A stretch of DNA of 64,000 nt from assembly GCA_964625575.1 (NCBI GenBank), contig CAZVBQ010000002.1, forward strand, positions 186,001-250,000. Reading direction: 5' to 3'. How positions within the stretch are numbered: the stretch's first letter is position 1; every line of letters starts with the position of its first letter. Made by a program: the position numbers and the translations under genes. The notes under the pieces are model-generated. The model made no database searches and was not told the origin of the DNA. It saw only the letters and a program-made list of their open reading frames with translations. The stretch comes from UTCHB3 sp964625575. Its GTDB lineage: Bacteria; Bacteroidota; Ignavibacteria; Ignavibacteriales; Ignavibacteriaceae. Positions 27,186 through 35,709 of the stretch are shown one piece after another.

Positions 27186-28286
27186 TTAAGTAGTTGCCAT
27201 CTCGAGTGCGGGGTAGTCTGTGTATCCATGCTCACCGCCTCCGTAGAAGGTTTCGTGACCAAGAAGGTTGTTGAGCGGTGCACCCATCGCGAATCTTTCA
27301 GGTAGATCGGGATTGGCGATAAAGAGCTTTCCGAAAGATACCATGTCGGCATCTCCCGAAGCGATCACGGCATTTCCTTTCTCGAGGTCATATCCGCCGT
27401 TTATCATGATCGTATTGGGATAAAAAGGTCTGAATGTCTTCGCCACACCCTGTTTGAATACCTGATAATGCGGAAGTCCATCAATCGGCGCGAGGGGTTC
27501 CATAAGGTGGAGGTAAGCGAGATTGTATTTCGCGAGGTTCTTTATCACGTAACCGTAGGTTTCGAAAGGATTTTCATCAAGCATGCCGCTTGTTACACCT
27601 CCGGGTGAAAGTCTGATCGCTGTTCTTTCGGCTCCCACGGCTTTTACGACAGCATCAACCACTTCGAGGGCGAATCTGCCACGATTCTCAATCGAGCCGC
27701 CATAAGCATCTTCCCTTTTATTGCTGTTGGAGTTGATGAACTGGTCGATAAGATAGCCGTTCGCGCCGTGAATTTCAACTCCGTCAAAGCCGGCTTCAAT
27801 TGCCAAAAGAGCCGCCTTCGCGTAATCATCAACGATGCCTGGTATCTCTTCTGTCTCAAGCGCGCGCGGGGTTTCAAGGTCGAGCATCCCTTTGTGGGTG
27901 AAATGCTTCGCTTGCACACCGATTGCCGAGGGCGCAACGGGAAGTTCACCATTGTGGAATACCCTGTGAGACATTCTTCCCACGTGCCATAGTTGAGCGA
28001 AGATCCTGCCGCCGGCAGTGTGAACAGAATCTGTAACAACTTTCCAGGCTTTCGCGTGTTCGGGTGTGTTGATGCCCGGAGTCCAAGGGTAGCCGATCCC
28101 CTGCTCCGAGATCTGGGTGCCTTCAGTAATTAAAAGTCCGGCAGAAGCCCTCTGCGTGTAATATTTCGCCATCAATTCCGTGGCAAGGTTCTGCGGCGCG
28201 CGGCTTCTGGTCATGGGTGCCATCGCGATCCGGTTTTTCAATGTAATGTTGCCGGTTTTTATCTCAGAAAGAAGATTTGTGCTCAT
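27186..28286 (-). CDS. Old yellow enzyme family NADH:flavin oxidoreductase (alkene reductase)
   Basis: FMN-dependent ene-reductase of the OYE/NemA type, reducing activated C=C bonds, quinones or nitroesters in the cytoplasm. The 366-residue TIM-barrel protein shows LKNRIAMAPMTRSRA, the LLITEGTQIS segment, AQLWHVGRMSH, the active-site FDGVEIHGANGYLIDQF block with HxxN, the FALEVVDAVVKAVG helix and FGKLFIANPDLP near the end, typical of alkene reductases. It is monocistronic, with a strong terminator downstream. The natural substrate cannot be deduced. Confidence 0.94.
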   Translation of the reverse strand: MSTNLLSEIKTGNITLKNRIAMAPMTRSRAPQNLATELMAKYYTQRASAGLLITEGTQISEQGIGYPWTPGINTPEHAKAWKVVTDSVHTAGGRIFAQLWHVGRMSHRVFHNGELPVAPSAIGVQAKHFTHKGMLDLETPRALETEEIPGIVDDYAKAALLAIEAGFDGVEIHGANGYLIDQFINSNSNKREDAYGGSIENRGRFALEVVDAVVKAVGAERTAIRLSPGGVTSGMLDENPFETYGYVIKNLAKYNLAYLHLMEPLAPIDGLPHYQVFKQGVAKTFRPFYPNTIMINGGYDLEKGNAVIASGDADMVSFGKLFIANPDLPERFAMGAPLNNLLGHETFYGGGEHGYTDYPALEMATT

Positions 28287-28482
28287 AAATTCTCCGAATT
28301 AAAATCAAATGCTAATTACATGTTGCAACATATATTGTTAAAACATGGTTCCACAAGGTTGAATTTTTCTGATTAAAACGCGCCGAATCATTAGTTTTCG
28401 GGAGTTAAAATTACTTTTTCAGCCAACAGCGAGCTTGATTCTGGCAAAAATTCATGGCTCCCTCACAGGGGAGTACCACTAA

Positions 28483-30993
28483 GTGAGTGGACTAAACAGA
28501 GCAAGGAAGTGGTTCCGCTCCCGCGGATGGAAGCCTTTCCGGTTTCAGTTGGAGGCGTGGGAGGCTTTTACATCCGGGAAGTCAGGCCTGATCCACACTT
28601 CCACCGGTACGGGTAAAACCTACGCCGCGCTTTTGGGATTGCTTATCGAGGAGATGAATGACCCCGGTTATAAAAAACGGTTGAAGGCAAAAGAAGAGGC
28701 GGATAAAAAAGCGACCGGAAAAGGTAAGCGGAAACCACCCGATACTTCCCCGCCAATACAACTCCTCTGGATAACACCTCTGCGCGCGCTTGCTAATGAC
28801 ACCCTGAAATCAATTACCGCGGCTACGGAAGAGCTTTGCCCCCACTTTTCGGTAGAACTTCGGACAGGTGACACAACGCAGTCAGCCCGTAAACGCCAGG
28901 CTGAAAAACTCCCCACGATTTTTATAACCACCCCCGAATCACTTTCACTGATGATCTCATATCCCGGATTCGCTGAAAGGATATCGACGCTCAAAGCGGT
29001 TGTTGTGGATGAGTGGCACGAACTTATAGGCTCAAAAAGGGGCGTGCTCACCGAACTGGGACTGGCAAGGATCCGTAACATCATACCCAACATCAGGCTA
29101 TGGGGTGTTTCTGCCACTCTCGGAAATACCGGGCTTTCACTTGAGGTATTGCTCGGTGATCACAAAGCGGAAAGGGTGATGATTGGCTCGGGGAGCAGCA
29201 AAGAGGTCGAAGTTGAAACCATCATGCCCCTCGTTATCGAGCGGTTTCCGTGGTCGGGGCATATCGGTATAAACATGGTCGACCATGTCATCAGGGTGAT
29301 CGAGGAATCGGGTTCAACGCTGCTGTTCACCAACACCCGCTTCCAGGCTGAGATATGGTATCATAACATCCTCGACCGTAAAGTTGAATGGGCGGGAATA
29401 CTCGGACTCCATCACGGCTCAATGGATAAAGAAAGCCGCGCCGTGGTCGAACGCCTCCTCTCCGAAGGGAGGATGAAGTGTGTGGTATGTACCTCCAGCC
29501 TCGATCTCGGTGTTGATTTCTCCCCCGTTGACACAGTGATTCAGGTAGGCTCGCCTAAAGGAATCGCGCGGATGCTTCAGCGCGCGGGTAGATCGGGCCA
29601 CCGTCCGGGCGCCAAGAGCAGGATCTACTGTGTGCCCACCAACTCATTTGAACTTATCGAGTTCGCCGCTGCCCGCGCGGGTGTGAAAAAGAACCGGATT
29701 GAACCGCGCGAACCGGTTGAGAAACCCCTCGATGTCCTCGCCCAGCACATCGTCACAGTAGCGGCAGGCTCAGGATTTGAAAGCGGCGCACTCTTCAACG
29801 AGGTCAAGAAAACCCACTCTTACAGAAACCTCACAATTGCTGAGTGGGAGTGGACGATGGAGTTCGTGATCCGCGGCGGAAAAGCTCTGAAAGCGTATGA
29901 TGAATACGCTAAAATTCTCGAAAGCGATGGCTTCTTCACTGTGGCTAACGAGCAGTTGCGTCGCCGCCACCGGATGTCGATCGGTACGATAACCTCTGAA
30001 TCGGAAGTGCTGGTCAAGTTCATGAATGGCGGAACGATCGGAACCCTGGAGGAGAACTTCGCGGCTAAACTTAAACCGGGTGATACATTCATCTTTGCCG
30101 GCAGGGCGCTCGAATACAAGAAACTTAGGGAGATGGTGATGTATGTTTCCCTCTCCGACAAAAAGAAGGGACCGATCCCTCAATGGATGGGAGGCAGGAT
30201 GCCTCTTTCAACTGAACTCGCCGCGGAGGTGAGGATAAAACTGCGCGAATCTCTCGAAGGGAAATACCCCGATCCCGAAATGGAGGCAATGGCTCCTTTG
30301 CTCGACCTCCAGAGGAAATGGTCGGTTATCCCGGTCGAGGATGAACTTCTGATCGAAACGAAAAAGACCACCGAAGGTTACCACATTTTCATCTATCCCT
30401 TTGAGGGAAGGCTTGTGCATGAAGGGCTCTCGGCCTTGATCGCCCAGCGGTTGGGGAAGATAAAAGCAGCATCTTTTTCATTCGCGAATAACGATTACGG
30501 CTTCGAAATACTCTCGAATCAGGAGTACACGCTCGATGAAGAGCAACTTGAATGGCTGTTCTCCGACGACAACATCGTGGAAGATGTTCTTGAAGTCACC
30601 AATTCAACCGAACTTGCCAAAAGGAAATTCAGGGATATAGCACGGATAGCGGGACTGATCTTTCAAGGCTACCCCGGCAGCAGCAAGAAACCGAAACAGA
30701 TACAGGCATCCGGTTCTCTCCTGTTTGAAGTGCTAAGCAAGTACGATCCCGGCAACCTCCTGATAAAACAGGCAGAGCGGGAAGTTCTGGAAACCCAGCT
30801 TGAGGAGAGGCGACTGATCAGCTCGATGGCGCGGATGCGCCAAAGCCGTAAAACCGTTCTCAATATCCCCTATATCACTCCGATGGCATTCCCCCTGATG
30901 GTGAACAGAATGCGTGAAAAGCTGACGAGCGAGAAACTCGCTGACAGGATCGCGCGGATGATCGCCTCACTCGAAAATGCCGCTGATAAGTAG
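28483..30993 (+). CDS. Ligase-associated DNA damage response DEXH-box helicase
   Basis: Lhr-like superfamily 2 helicase of the type usually found with an ATP-dependent DNA ligase, an MBL-fold exonuclease and PdeM. The 836-residue product has Walker A HTSTGTGKTYAAL, a DEWH box (VVVDEWHELIGSKRG), the motif III-like SATLG, motif VI LQRAGRSGHRPGA and the C-terminal winged-helix and Lhr-core regions. The residues between about 65 and 85 are a basic insertion (KEEADKKATGKGKRK). GTG start, preceded by AGGGGAG. pdeM follows after 24 bp. The ligase and exonuclease genes usually beside it are absent here. Confidence 0.9.
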   Translation: MSGLNRARKWFRSRGWKPFRFQLEAWEAFTSGKSGLIHTSTGTGKTYAALLGLLIEEMNDPGYKKRLKAKEEADKKATGKGKRKPPDTSPPIQLLWITPLRALANDTLKSITAATEELCPHFSVELRTGDTTQSARKRQAEKLPTIFITTPESLSLMISYPGFAERISTLKAVVVDEWHELIGSKRGVLTELGLARIRNIIPNIRLWGVSATLGNTGLSLEVLLGDHKAERVMIGSGSSKEVEVETIMPLVIERFPWSGHIGINMVDHVIRVIEESGSTLLFTNTRFQAEIWYHNILDRKVEWAGILGLHHGSMDKESRAVVERLLSEGRMKCVVCTSSLDLGVDFSPVDTVIQVGSPKGIARMLQRAGRSGHRPGAKSRIYCVPTNSFELIEFAAARAGVKKNRIEPREPVEKPLDVLAQHIVTVAAGSGFESGALFNEVKKTHSYRNLTIAEWEWTMEFVIRGGKALKAYDEYAKILESDGFFTVANEQLRRRHRMSIGTITSESEVLVKFMNGGTIGTLEENFAAKLKPGDTFIFAGRALEYKKLREMVMYVSLSDKKKGPIPQWMGGRMPLSTELAAEVRIKLRESLEGKYPDPEMEAMAPLLDLQRKWSVIPVEDELLIETKKTTEGYHIFIYPFEGRLVHEGLSALIAQRLGKIKAASFSFANNDYGFEILSNQEYTLDEEQLEWLFSDDNIVEDVLEVTNSTELAKRKFRDIARIAGLIFQGYPGSSKKPKQIQASGSLLFEVLSKYDPGNLLIKQAEREVLETQLEERRLISSMARMRQSRKTVLNIPYITPMAFPLMVNRMREKLTSEKLADRIARMIASLENAADK

Positions 30994-31017
30994 CAACCCC
31001 TTGAGTAAATTGCACCC

Positions 31018-31680
31018 ATGTTAAAAGATTTTCCTGATATAGTAATTCACGAAAACAGGTTCATCGCTCTTCCCCACAAGGCGATCTACTGGCAGGATGA
31101 GAATGCCCTGCTTCTTGCCGACCTCCACTTCGGAAAGTCGGCTACATTTCGTGTTTCGGGTGTGCCGATACCTGAAGGCTCAACCGATGACGACCTGCAA
31201 CGGCTCTCGGACGCCCTTGAGATCACGGGGGCAAAAAGGGTCTATTTTCTGGGGGATCTTACCCATCACAGGACGGGGAAAACGAAGGAAGTGATCGGAA
31301 AAATTCAGGCGTGGTTCGAGAGGTACAAAGACATGGAGTTTCATTTAATGACAGGGAACCACGACCGCCATTCGGGTCCACTCGATGAACTTCCTTGGAT
31401 CAAGGTGCATGAGCAGTTGATAGTCAGGGAAAAATTCCTCCTCAGACACTATCCCGATAAAGAACCCGGCTACTATGTGATCAGCGGACATCTTCATCCC
31501 TCCGTACGCCTCAAAGGGCACGGAAGAGAACGACTCCGCCTCGCCTGCTCCCGCTTCGGAAAGAATATAGCGATACTTCAGGCATTCGGCTCGTTCACCG
31601 GCAATTCAACCATCGAGCCGAAACGGGGCGATACCATATTTATTGCCCACAACAATGAAGTTTTTAAGCTGGAGATTTAG
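31018..31680 (+). CDS. pdeM: Ligase-associated DNA damage response endonuclease PdeM
   Basis: Calcineurin-like metallophosphoesterase of the PdeM group, the fourth member of the ligase-associated repair set. The 220-residue product has the metal-binding motifs in order: LLLADLHFGKSA (DxH), YFLGDLTHHRTGK (GDxxH), LMTGNHDRH (GNHD) and VISGHLHPSV (GHxH). Its length fits the family. It is 24 bp downstream of the helicase and surely cotranscribed. Probable role is nucleolytic processing of DNA ends in the cytoplasm; the partner ligase would have to be elsewhere in the genome. Confidence 0.92.
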   Translation: MLKDFPDIVIHENRFIALPHKAIYWQDENALLLADLHFGKSATFRVSGVPIPEGSTDDDLQRLSDALEITGAKRVYFLGDLTHHRTGKTKEVIGKIQAWFERYKDMEFHLMTGNHDRHSGPLDELPWIKVHEQLIVREKFLLRHYPDKEPGYYVISGHLHPSVRLKGHGRERLRLACSRFGKNIAILQAFGSFTGNSTIEPKRGDTIFIAHNNEVFKLEI

Positions 31681-31685
31681 TTTTT

Positions 31686-31790
31686 CACAGGAAGCATAAA
31701 AGAATAGAAGGAACGGAAGGGAAATTTAGAAAAGTCTTCTATTCCTTTTATTCTTCCGTTCTTCCTGTAATAAAAATTCTTCCTGTAAGA
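31686..31790. repeat. Polypurine/polypyrimidine inverted repeat, convergent gap
   Basis: Between convergent pdeM and the GDP-fucose synthase gene. A purine arm (ACAGGAAGCATAAAAGAA start) is followed by a pyrimidine arm ending TTCTTCCGTTCTTCCTGT, giving an imperfect palindrome. The arm at 31740-31765 is an exact 26-nt inverted copy of 35619-35644. May form a bidirectional terminator. Confidence 0.6.
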
Positions 31791-31793
31791 AAA

Positions 31794-32753
31794 TCAATAA
31801 TTGGCTTTATACCACTCGTAGGTTTTCGCGATTCCCTCTTCAAGTGAGGTTTTGGCTTTCCAGCCGAGGGAATTGATGCGCGAAACATCCATTATCTTAC
31901 GCGGTGTGCCGTCGGGTTTCGTGGTGTCGTAAACGATCTCGCCCGTGAAACCCGTGGTTTTGGCAATTAGCTGCGCCAATTCCGCGATGGTGAGGTCGAC
32001 ACCTGTACCGACATTAAGATGTGTGATGCCGTTTTCGTAGAGGTCGGCCGCGTCGATGCTTTCGATAGAGTATCTGATAGCCTCTGCGAGGTCGTCAACG
32101 AACATGAACTCCCTCATAGGCTTGCCCGTACCCCACAGTTCAACTGTTTTACTTCCCTCTTTCACTGCCGTGTCAAACTTTCGGATCAGCGCGGGAAGCA
32201 CATGTGAAGTGTTGAGATCGAAATTGTCGTGGAAGCCGTAAAGGTTGGTAGGCATAAGTGAAAAGAAGTTGCTACCATACTGTTTATAGTAGCTTTCGCA
32301 TAGTTTTATGCCCGTTATCTTGGCGATGGCGTATGGCTCGTTTGTGTACTCAAGATAACCCGAGAGTAGCGATTCCTCCTTCAGTGGCTGGGGAGCAAGT
32401 TTTGGATAGATGCATGAACTTCCGAGGAAAACCACTTTTGAGCAGCCGTTAACATAAGCAGAATGTATCAGGTTAGCCTCGATCATCAGGTTGTTATAAA
32501 GGAATTCGGCACGGTAAATATTGTTCGCGAGTATCCCGCCCACCTTCGCTGCGGCGATAACCATAACATCCGGTTTTTCCTTTGCCATAAAAGCTTCCAC
32601 GCTCTGCTGGCGCATAAGATCCACATCAGTTTTATCGGCTAAAAGAAGGTTCGTGTAACCGTTTGCCTGCAGATTCCGCGTGATCGCTGAACCTACCATT
32701 CCCTTGTAACCAGCTATAAATACTTTGGCGTTCCTGTAATCTGTTTTCTGCAT
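31794..32753 (-). CDS. fcl: GDP-L-fucose synthase
   Basis: NADPH-dependent epimerase/reductase converting GDP-4-keto-6-deoxy-D-mannose to GDP-L-fucose, a precursor for surface polysaccharides. The 319-residue short-chain dehydrogenase-type protein has the Rossmann motif GYKGMVGSAI, the SSCIYP segment, the catalytic YxxxK (EPYAIAK), LMPTNLYGFHDNFD, and WGTGKPMREFMFVDDLA, the last being highly specific for this enzyme. The partner GDP-mannose 4,6-dehydratase (gmd) is not in the window. It is monocistronic, with repeat-bearing gaps on both sides. Confidence 0.95.
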   Translation of the reverse strand: MQKTDYRNAKVFIAGYKGMVGSAITRNLQANGYTNLLLADKTDVDLMRQQSVEAFMAKEKPDVMVIAAAKVGGILANNIYRAEFLYNNLMIEANLIHSAYVNGCSKVVFLGSSCIYPKLAPQPLKEESLLSGYLEYTNEPYAIAKITGIKLCESYYKQYGSNFFSLMPTNLYGFHDNFDLNTSHVLPALIRKFDTAVKEGSKTVELWGTGKPMREFMFVDDLAEAIRYSIESIDAADLYENGITHLNVGTGVDLTIAELAQLIAKTTGFTGEIVYDTTKPDGTPRKIMDVSRINSLGWKAKTSLEEGIAKTYEWYKANY

Positions 32754-32791
32754 CTACTAAAATTTCCTTGTTTTACACTGCAAATATAAGG

Positions 32792-32910
32792 AATCGTTGC
32801 GAGTTGCCGGTTGCCGGTTGCCAGTAGGGTAGTGAGTAGTGAGTGGTGAGTGGTGAGGATTCGTTGCCGGTTGCCGGTTCCCCGTAGGGTGGTGAGTAGC
32901 GAGTGGTGAC
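32792..32910. repeat. Composite tandem repeat with GTTGCCGG and GTGAGTRG words
   Basis: Two adjacent units (32792-32857 and 32858-32910). Each is ATTCGTTGC-like, then GTTGCCGG words, then a GTAGGGT spacer, then GTGAGTAG/GTGAGTGG words. Unit 2 is a diverged copy of unit 1. It fills the divergent gap between the GDP-fucose synthase gene and the AAA-type gene. Confidence 0.75.
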
Positions 32911-32990
32911 TTTGTTACTCTGTGACTTCGCTACTCCTTCCAGAACCTGTATATTTAGAGCATGAAAAGAAAAACTTTGCGAGAAAAGAG

Positions 32991-34715
32991 ATGAAGAAGA
33001 GAATTCCTTCAAAAACGTCGAATTATGCGGATTTAATTGCAGAAAACGCTTATTATATCGATAAGACCGACTTTATCGGGAAACTTGAGTCGTTGACCGA
33101 TAAAAATCTTTTCTTCCTGCGTCCCCGCAGATTTGGCAAGTCGCTCATCATTTCGATGCTTGAACACTATTATGGAATTCAACACAAAGAAAGATTTGAT
33201 GAACTCTTTGGTGAATACCACATTGGTCAACCCGGCAATTCTACACCCTTTAAAAACAGGTACTACACCCTTACCTTTAACTTCAGCGGTATTCCTACCG
33301 ATGATCAGTCGAGGATTAAAGAGAAGTTTGATGTGGAGGTGAGGAAATCACTTAAGGATTTCTTTTACAGATATGGAATTGGTGAAGCTTCAGAGATTGA
33401 AAATGAACTCAATATTGAAGGTGGAAGTGAATTGCTGCGAAATTTCTCAGTGCTTTTCAGGAAGCGCGACCCGGAAGGCCGGATTTACCTTTTCATTGAC
33501 GAGTACGATCACTTTACAAATGAATTGTTTGCTTTTAACACACCTCACTTCAAAGAGATCGTCTCCCGGAACGGATGGGTAAGGAAATTTTATGAAGTGA
33601 TCAAACAACTGATGGGTGAAGGTCTCATCGACCGGTTTTTCGCCACGGGAGTTACACCCGTAACCCTCGACAGCATGACAAGCGGATTTAACGTGGCAAA
33701 AAATATCACGCTTGAAAATAAGTTCCATGAAATGGCAGGATTTACAGAGTCTGAATTACGCGGATTGATTGAGAACACGATATATAAAGAGGGGAAATTT
33801 GATATCGACACTGTGGTCGCGGATATGCGTTCCTGGTACAACGGCAGCAGGTTTTCCAAAGACGCGGAACAGAGATTATACAATCCCCAGATGGTGATAA
33901 CTTTTCTCTCAAGTTTTTCTGAGAACTACCAATATCCCGACGAAATGGCGGATCACAATGTCACCTCTGACTACAAGAAGATATCGAACATACTCGGCTA
34001 TCTCCCGGTGGAGGAATCTGACTCGATAATAGAAGAGATATTGGACACCGAAGGGATAAGCGAAAAACTGACACTTCAGTTCAACTTTGAACTGCCGTAC
34101 ACCAGAAAAGAAGCGATCTCCCTTCTATACTACAACGGACTTCTCACGCTCAAGAGCTCCATTTTTCAGGTTTATGACATGGTGATCCCGAATCATGTGA
34201 TAAAGGTGATGTACTGGGATTATTTCCGTGCCCTCTTCGAGAAGCGGAACAAGATAAGATATGAGAGCGTGCCAATGCGCGATGCCCTTATCGAAATGGC
34301 GACTTTGGGAAAAATCGACAAACTTGTCGGATATGTTCAGCGGGTGCTTGGGAAACTCTCGAACCGTGACCTTCAGAATTTCAGCGAAAAGAACCTGAAA
34401 ATGATCTTCATGACACTTTTGATTGATAACAGTGCCTATTTCATCAAAAGCGAACCGGAAAACAACGCGGGTTACGCCGATCTGCTTCTGATCCCAACCC
34501 AACTTAACCCGGGGAAGACCAACTTCCTGCTCGAGCTAAAATACCTTAAAACAGACGACAAAAACCTCCTCGAAACAGAGAAACAAAAGGCAATCGAACA
34601 GGTCACACGATACAAAAACTCCCTCTCTGCCGAAGGAACAGAATGCAACACCTTCGTGATCATCTTCACCGGAAAGAATGAGTTTGTGGTGGAAGAGGTT
34701 CAGGGCCAAGGCTGA
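32991..34715 (+). CDS. AAA-ATPase-like protein with C-terminal PD-(D/E)XK nuclease-like domain
   Basis: A 574-residue protein of the AAA-ATPase-like (PF09820) plus DUF1703 family. The N-terminus has FLRPRRFGKSLIISMLEHYY, a Walker A-like block typical of the family (RPRRFGKS), and IYLFIDEYDHF as Walker B. The C-terminus has a PD-(D/E)XK-type arrangement: GYADLLLIP (Asp), then NFLLELKYLK (ExK), then an EQVTRY helix. The family is common, in many copies, in Bacteroidota and spirochaetes; no biochemical role is established as far as I know, and defence or selfish behaviour has been suggested. ATG at 32991 follows GAGAAAAGAG; in-frame sequence upstream, from 32922, overlaps repeat-derived DNA. Confidence 0.87.
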   Translation: MKKRIPSKTSNYADLIAENAYYIDKTDFIGKLESLTDKNLFFLRPRRFGKSLIISMLEHYYGIQHKERFDELFGEYHIGQPGNSTPFKNRYYTLTFNFSGIPTDDQSRIKEKFDVEVRKSLKDFFYRYGIGEASEIENELNIEGGSELLRNFSVLFRKRDPEGRIYLFIDEYDHFTNELFAFNTPHFKEIVSRNGWVRKFYEVIKQLMGEGLIDRFFATGVTPVTLDSMTSGFNVAKNITLENKFHEMAGFTESELRGLIENTIYKEGKFDIDTVVADMRSWYNGSRFSKDAEQRLYNPQMVITFLSSFSENYQYPDEMADHNVTSDYKKISNILGYLPVEESDSIIEEILDTEGISEKLTLQFNFELPYTRKEAISLLYYNGLLTLKSSIFQVYDMVIPNHVIKVMYWDYFRALFEKRNKIRYESVPMRDALIEMATLGKIDKLVGYVQRVLGKLSNRDLQNFSEKNLKMIFMTLLIDNSAYFIKSEPENNAGYADLLLIPTQLNPGKTNFLLELKYLKTDDKNLLETEKQKAIEQVTRYKNSLSAEGTECNTFVIIFTGKNEFVVEEVQGQG

Positions 34716-34910
34716 ATTTTTGAAGGCTGAATCCTTGAGGGCTGAGGGCTGAATTTCCTCTTCTATTCCTCGTATTCTTCTATTCTTCCTGTGGGAAAAG
34801 CCCGGGAGATCGAACCGCCCTTCAATGGGTTACCGACCATCTGCGAAATCCGTGTTAAATCCGCGAAATCTGCGTAACCCTTATCAAACCCTAAACCCTG
34901 AAAACTTCAC
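34716..34910. repeat. Mosaic of short degenerate repeats, convergent gap
   Basis: The gap between convergent genes holds several different word repeats: AAGGCTGAAT / GAGGGCTGAGGGCTGAA (34708-34754), TTCTATTC/TTCCTGT pyrimidine words (34759-34792), GCGAAATCCGTGTTAAATCC-type words (34842-34877), and AACCCTAAACCCTGAA (34888-34903). No coding potential. A translational stop for the upstream gene lies at 34713-34715. Confidence 0.6.
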
Positions 34911-34913
34911 AGT

Positions 34914-35546
34914 TCACCTCGCCGCGGCGAGCCACAGTTCACACTTCTTGGTCAGCTCCTCCAAAAGCTGTTTGTAATTAAAAAACCGGATCGCGTGCCA
35001 ACCGCATTTGCGGGCGCCTTCGGCGTAGTCCATGATATCGTCGATGAAGAGGTGTTCCTCCGGTTTCAGTCCTGAGTATGCTTCAACGGCGCGATAGATT
35101 GCTTCTTCGGGTTTTACGGCACCGACCTCATCGGAGTAGAAGAGCTTTTCGAAGTGTTTGAAGAACTTGAAGTTTTCGTAGCCGTACTTCCTGTGAACGG
35201 GATTGGTGTTCGAGAGGAGGAAAACCCTGTACTTTTTGCTCAGGAGTTCGAGCAGTTCGGCGACATCGTAGTTGATGGAGAATATCTCTGAATAGATGTA
35301 GCAGAACTTCTCATGTGACACTATACCCTCGACGTCCGCGGCGCGCATTAGCATCGGGATATACTCTTCTTCGGTCATTTTTCCCGCCTCAAAAGCGCGG
35401 AAAAGCTGGTAATTCTCCTTTACATAATCCATCACCTTGTCACCCGCGCCGGGCTTCAGCAGGTTCAGCCGGTTCCGCGCCATTTCATAATTGAAGGGGA
35501 TGAGAACCATACCGAGATCGAACACGATCGCCTTGATTTCGCTCAT
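34914..35546 (-). CDS. HAD-superfamily (subfamily IA) hydrolase
   Basis: A 210-residue phosphatase-type protein of the haloacid dehalogenase fold. Motif I is IVFDLGMVLIPF (nucleophile Asp, with Gly at the usual acid/base Asp position), motif II FLLSNTNPVHR (Ser), motif III VKPEEAIYRAV (Lys) and motif IV HLFIDDIMDYAEGARKCGW (DD). A helical cap lies between motifs I and II. The replacement of the second Asp by Gly is common in the YihX-like group (DxGxV), so it may still be catalytic. Substrate unknown; sugar phosphates are typical. It is monocistronic and divergent from the DUF4922 gene. Confidence 0.87.
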   Translation of the reverse strand: MSEIKAIVFDLGMVLIPFNYEMARNRLNLLKPGAGDKVMDYVKENYQLFRAFEAGKMTEEEYIPMLMRAADVEGIVSHEKFCYIYSEIFSINYDVAELLELLSKKYRVFLLSNTNPVHRKYGYENFKFFKHFEKLFYSDEVGAVKPEEAIYRAVEAYSGLKPEEHLFIDDIMDYAEGARKCGWHAIRFFNYKQLLEELTKKCELWLAAAR

Positions 35547-35614
35547 ATTTTCCGTGGTTTTGTAATCAATAGTGCAAAAATACCGATATTTGCGGGGATA
35601 ATTGGGGGATTTCT

Positions 35615-35651
35615 CACGGGAAGAACGGAAGAATAAAAGGAATAAAAGAGG
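35615..35651 (+). repeat. Polypurine repeat copy in divergent gap
   Basis: GGAAGAACGGAAGAATAAAAG and following bases at 35619-35644 match 31740-31765 in inverted orientation for 26 nt. It lies upstream of the DUF4922 gene, inside what would be an N-terminal extension if the far-upstream start at 35602 were used. Confidence 0.65.
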
Positions 35652-35709
35652 TTTTTACGAAGAGCCACCGTCTCCCGGCTTTAGCAACACATCGAAAAAA
35701 AGATCAAAA

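Noticed and set aside
32792..32910. Possible CRISPR array
   Set aside because: Only two unequal units made of short internal words, no constant repeat with unique spacers and no cas gene nearby.
32922..32990. N-terminal extension of the AAA-type gene
   Set aside because: It begins next to the tandem repeat, lacks a ribosome site and adds unconserved residues; ATG 32991 has GAGAAAAGAG upstream.
32773..33012. Minus-strand ORF of 79 codons across the tandem repeat
   Set aside because: Its product is a translation of the repeat (repeated PATGN-type strings) with no domain; it overlaps the gap and the start of the AAA gene.
35602..35709. N-terminal extension of the DUF4922 protein
   Set aside because: The 36 codons run through the polypurine repeat and are charged and unconserved; the ATG at 35710 begins the recognised region.
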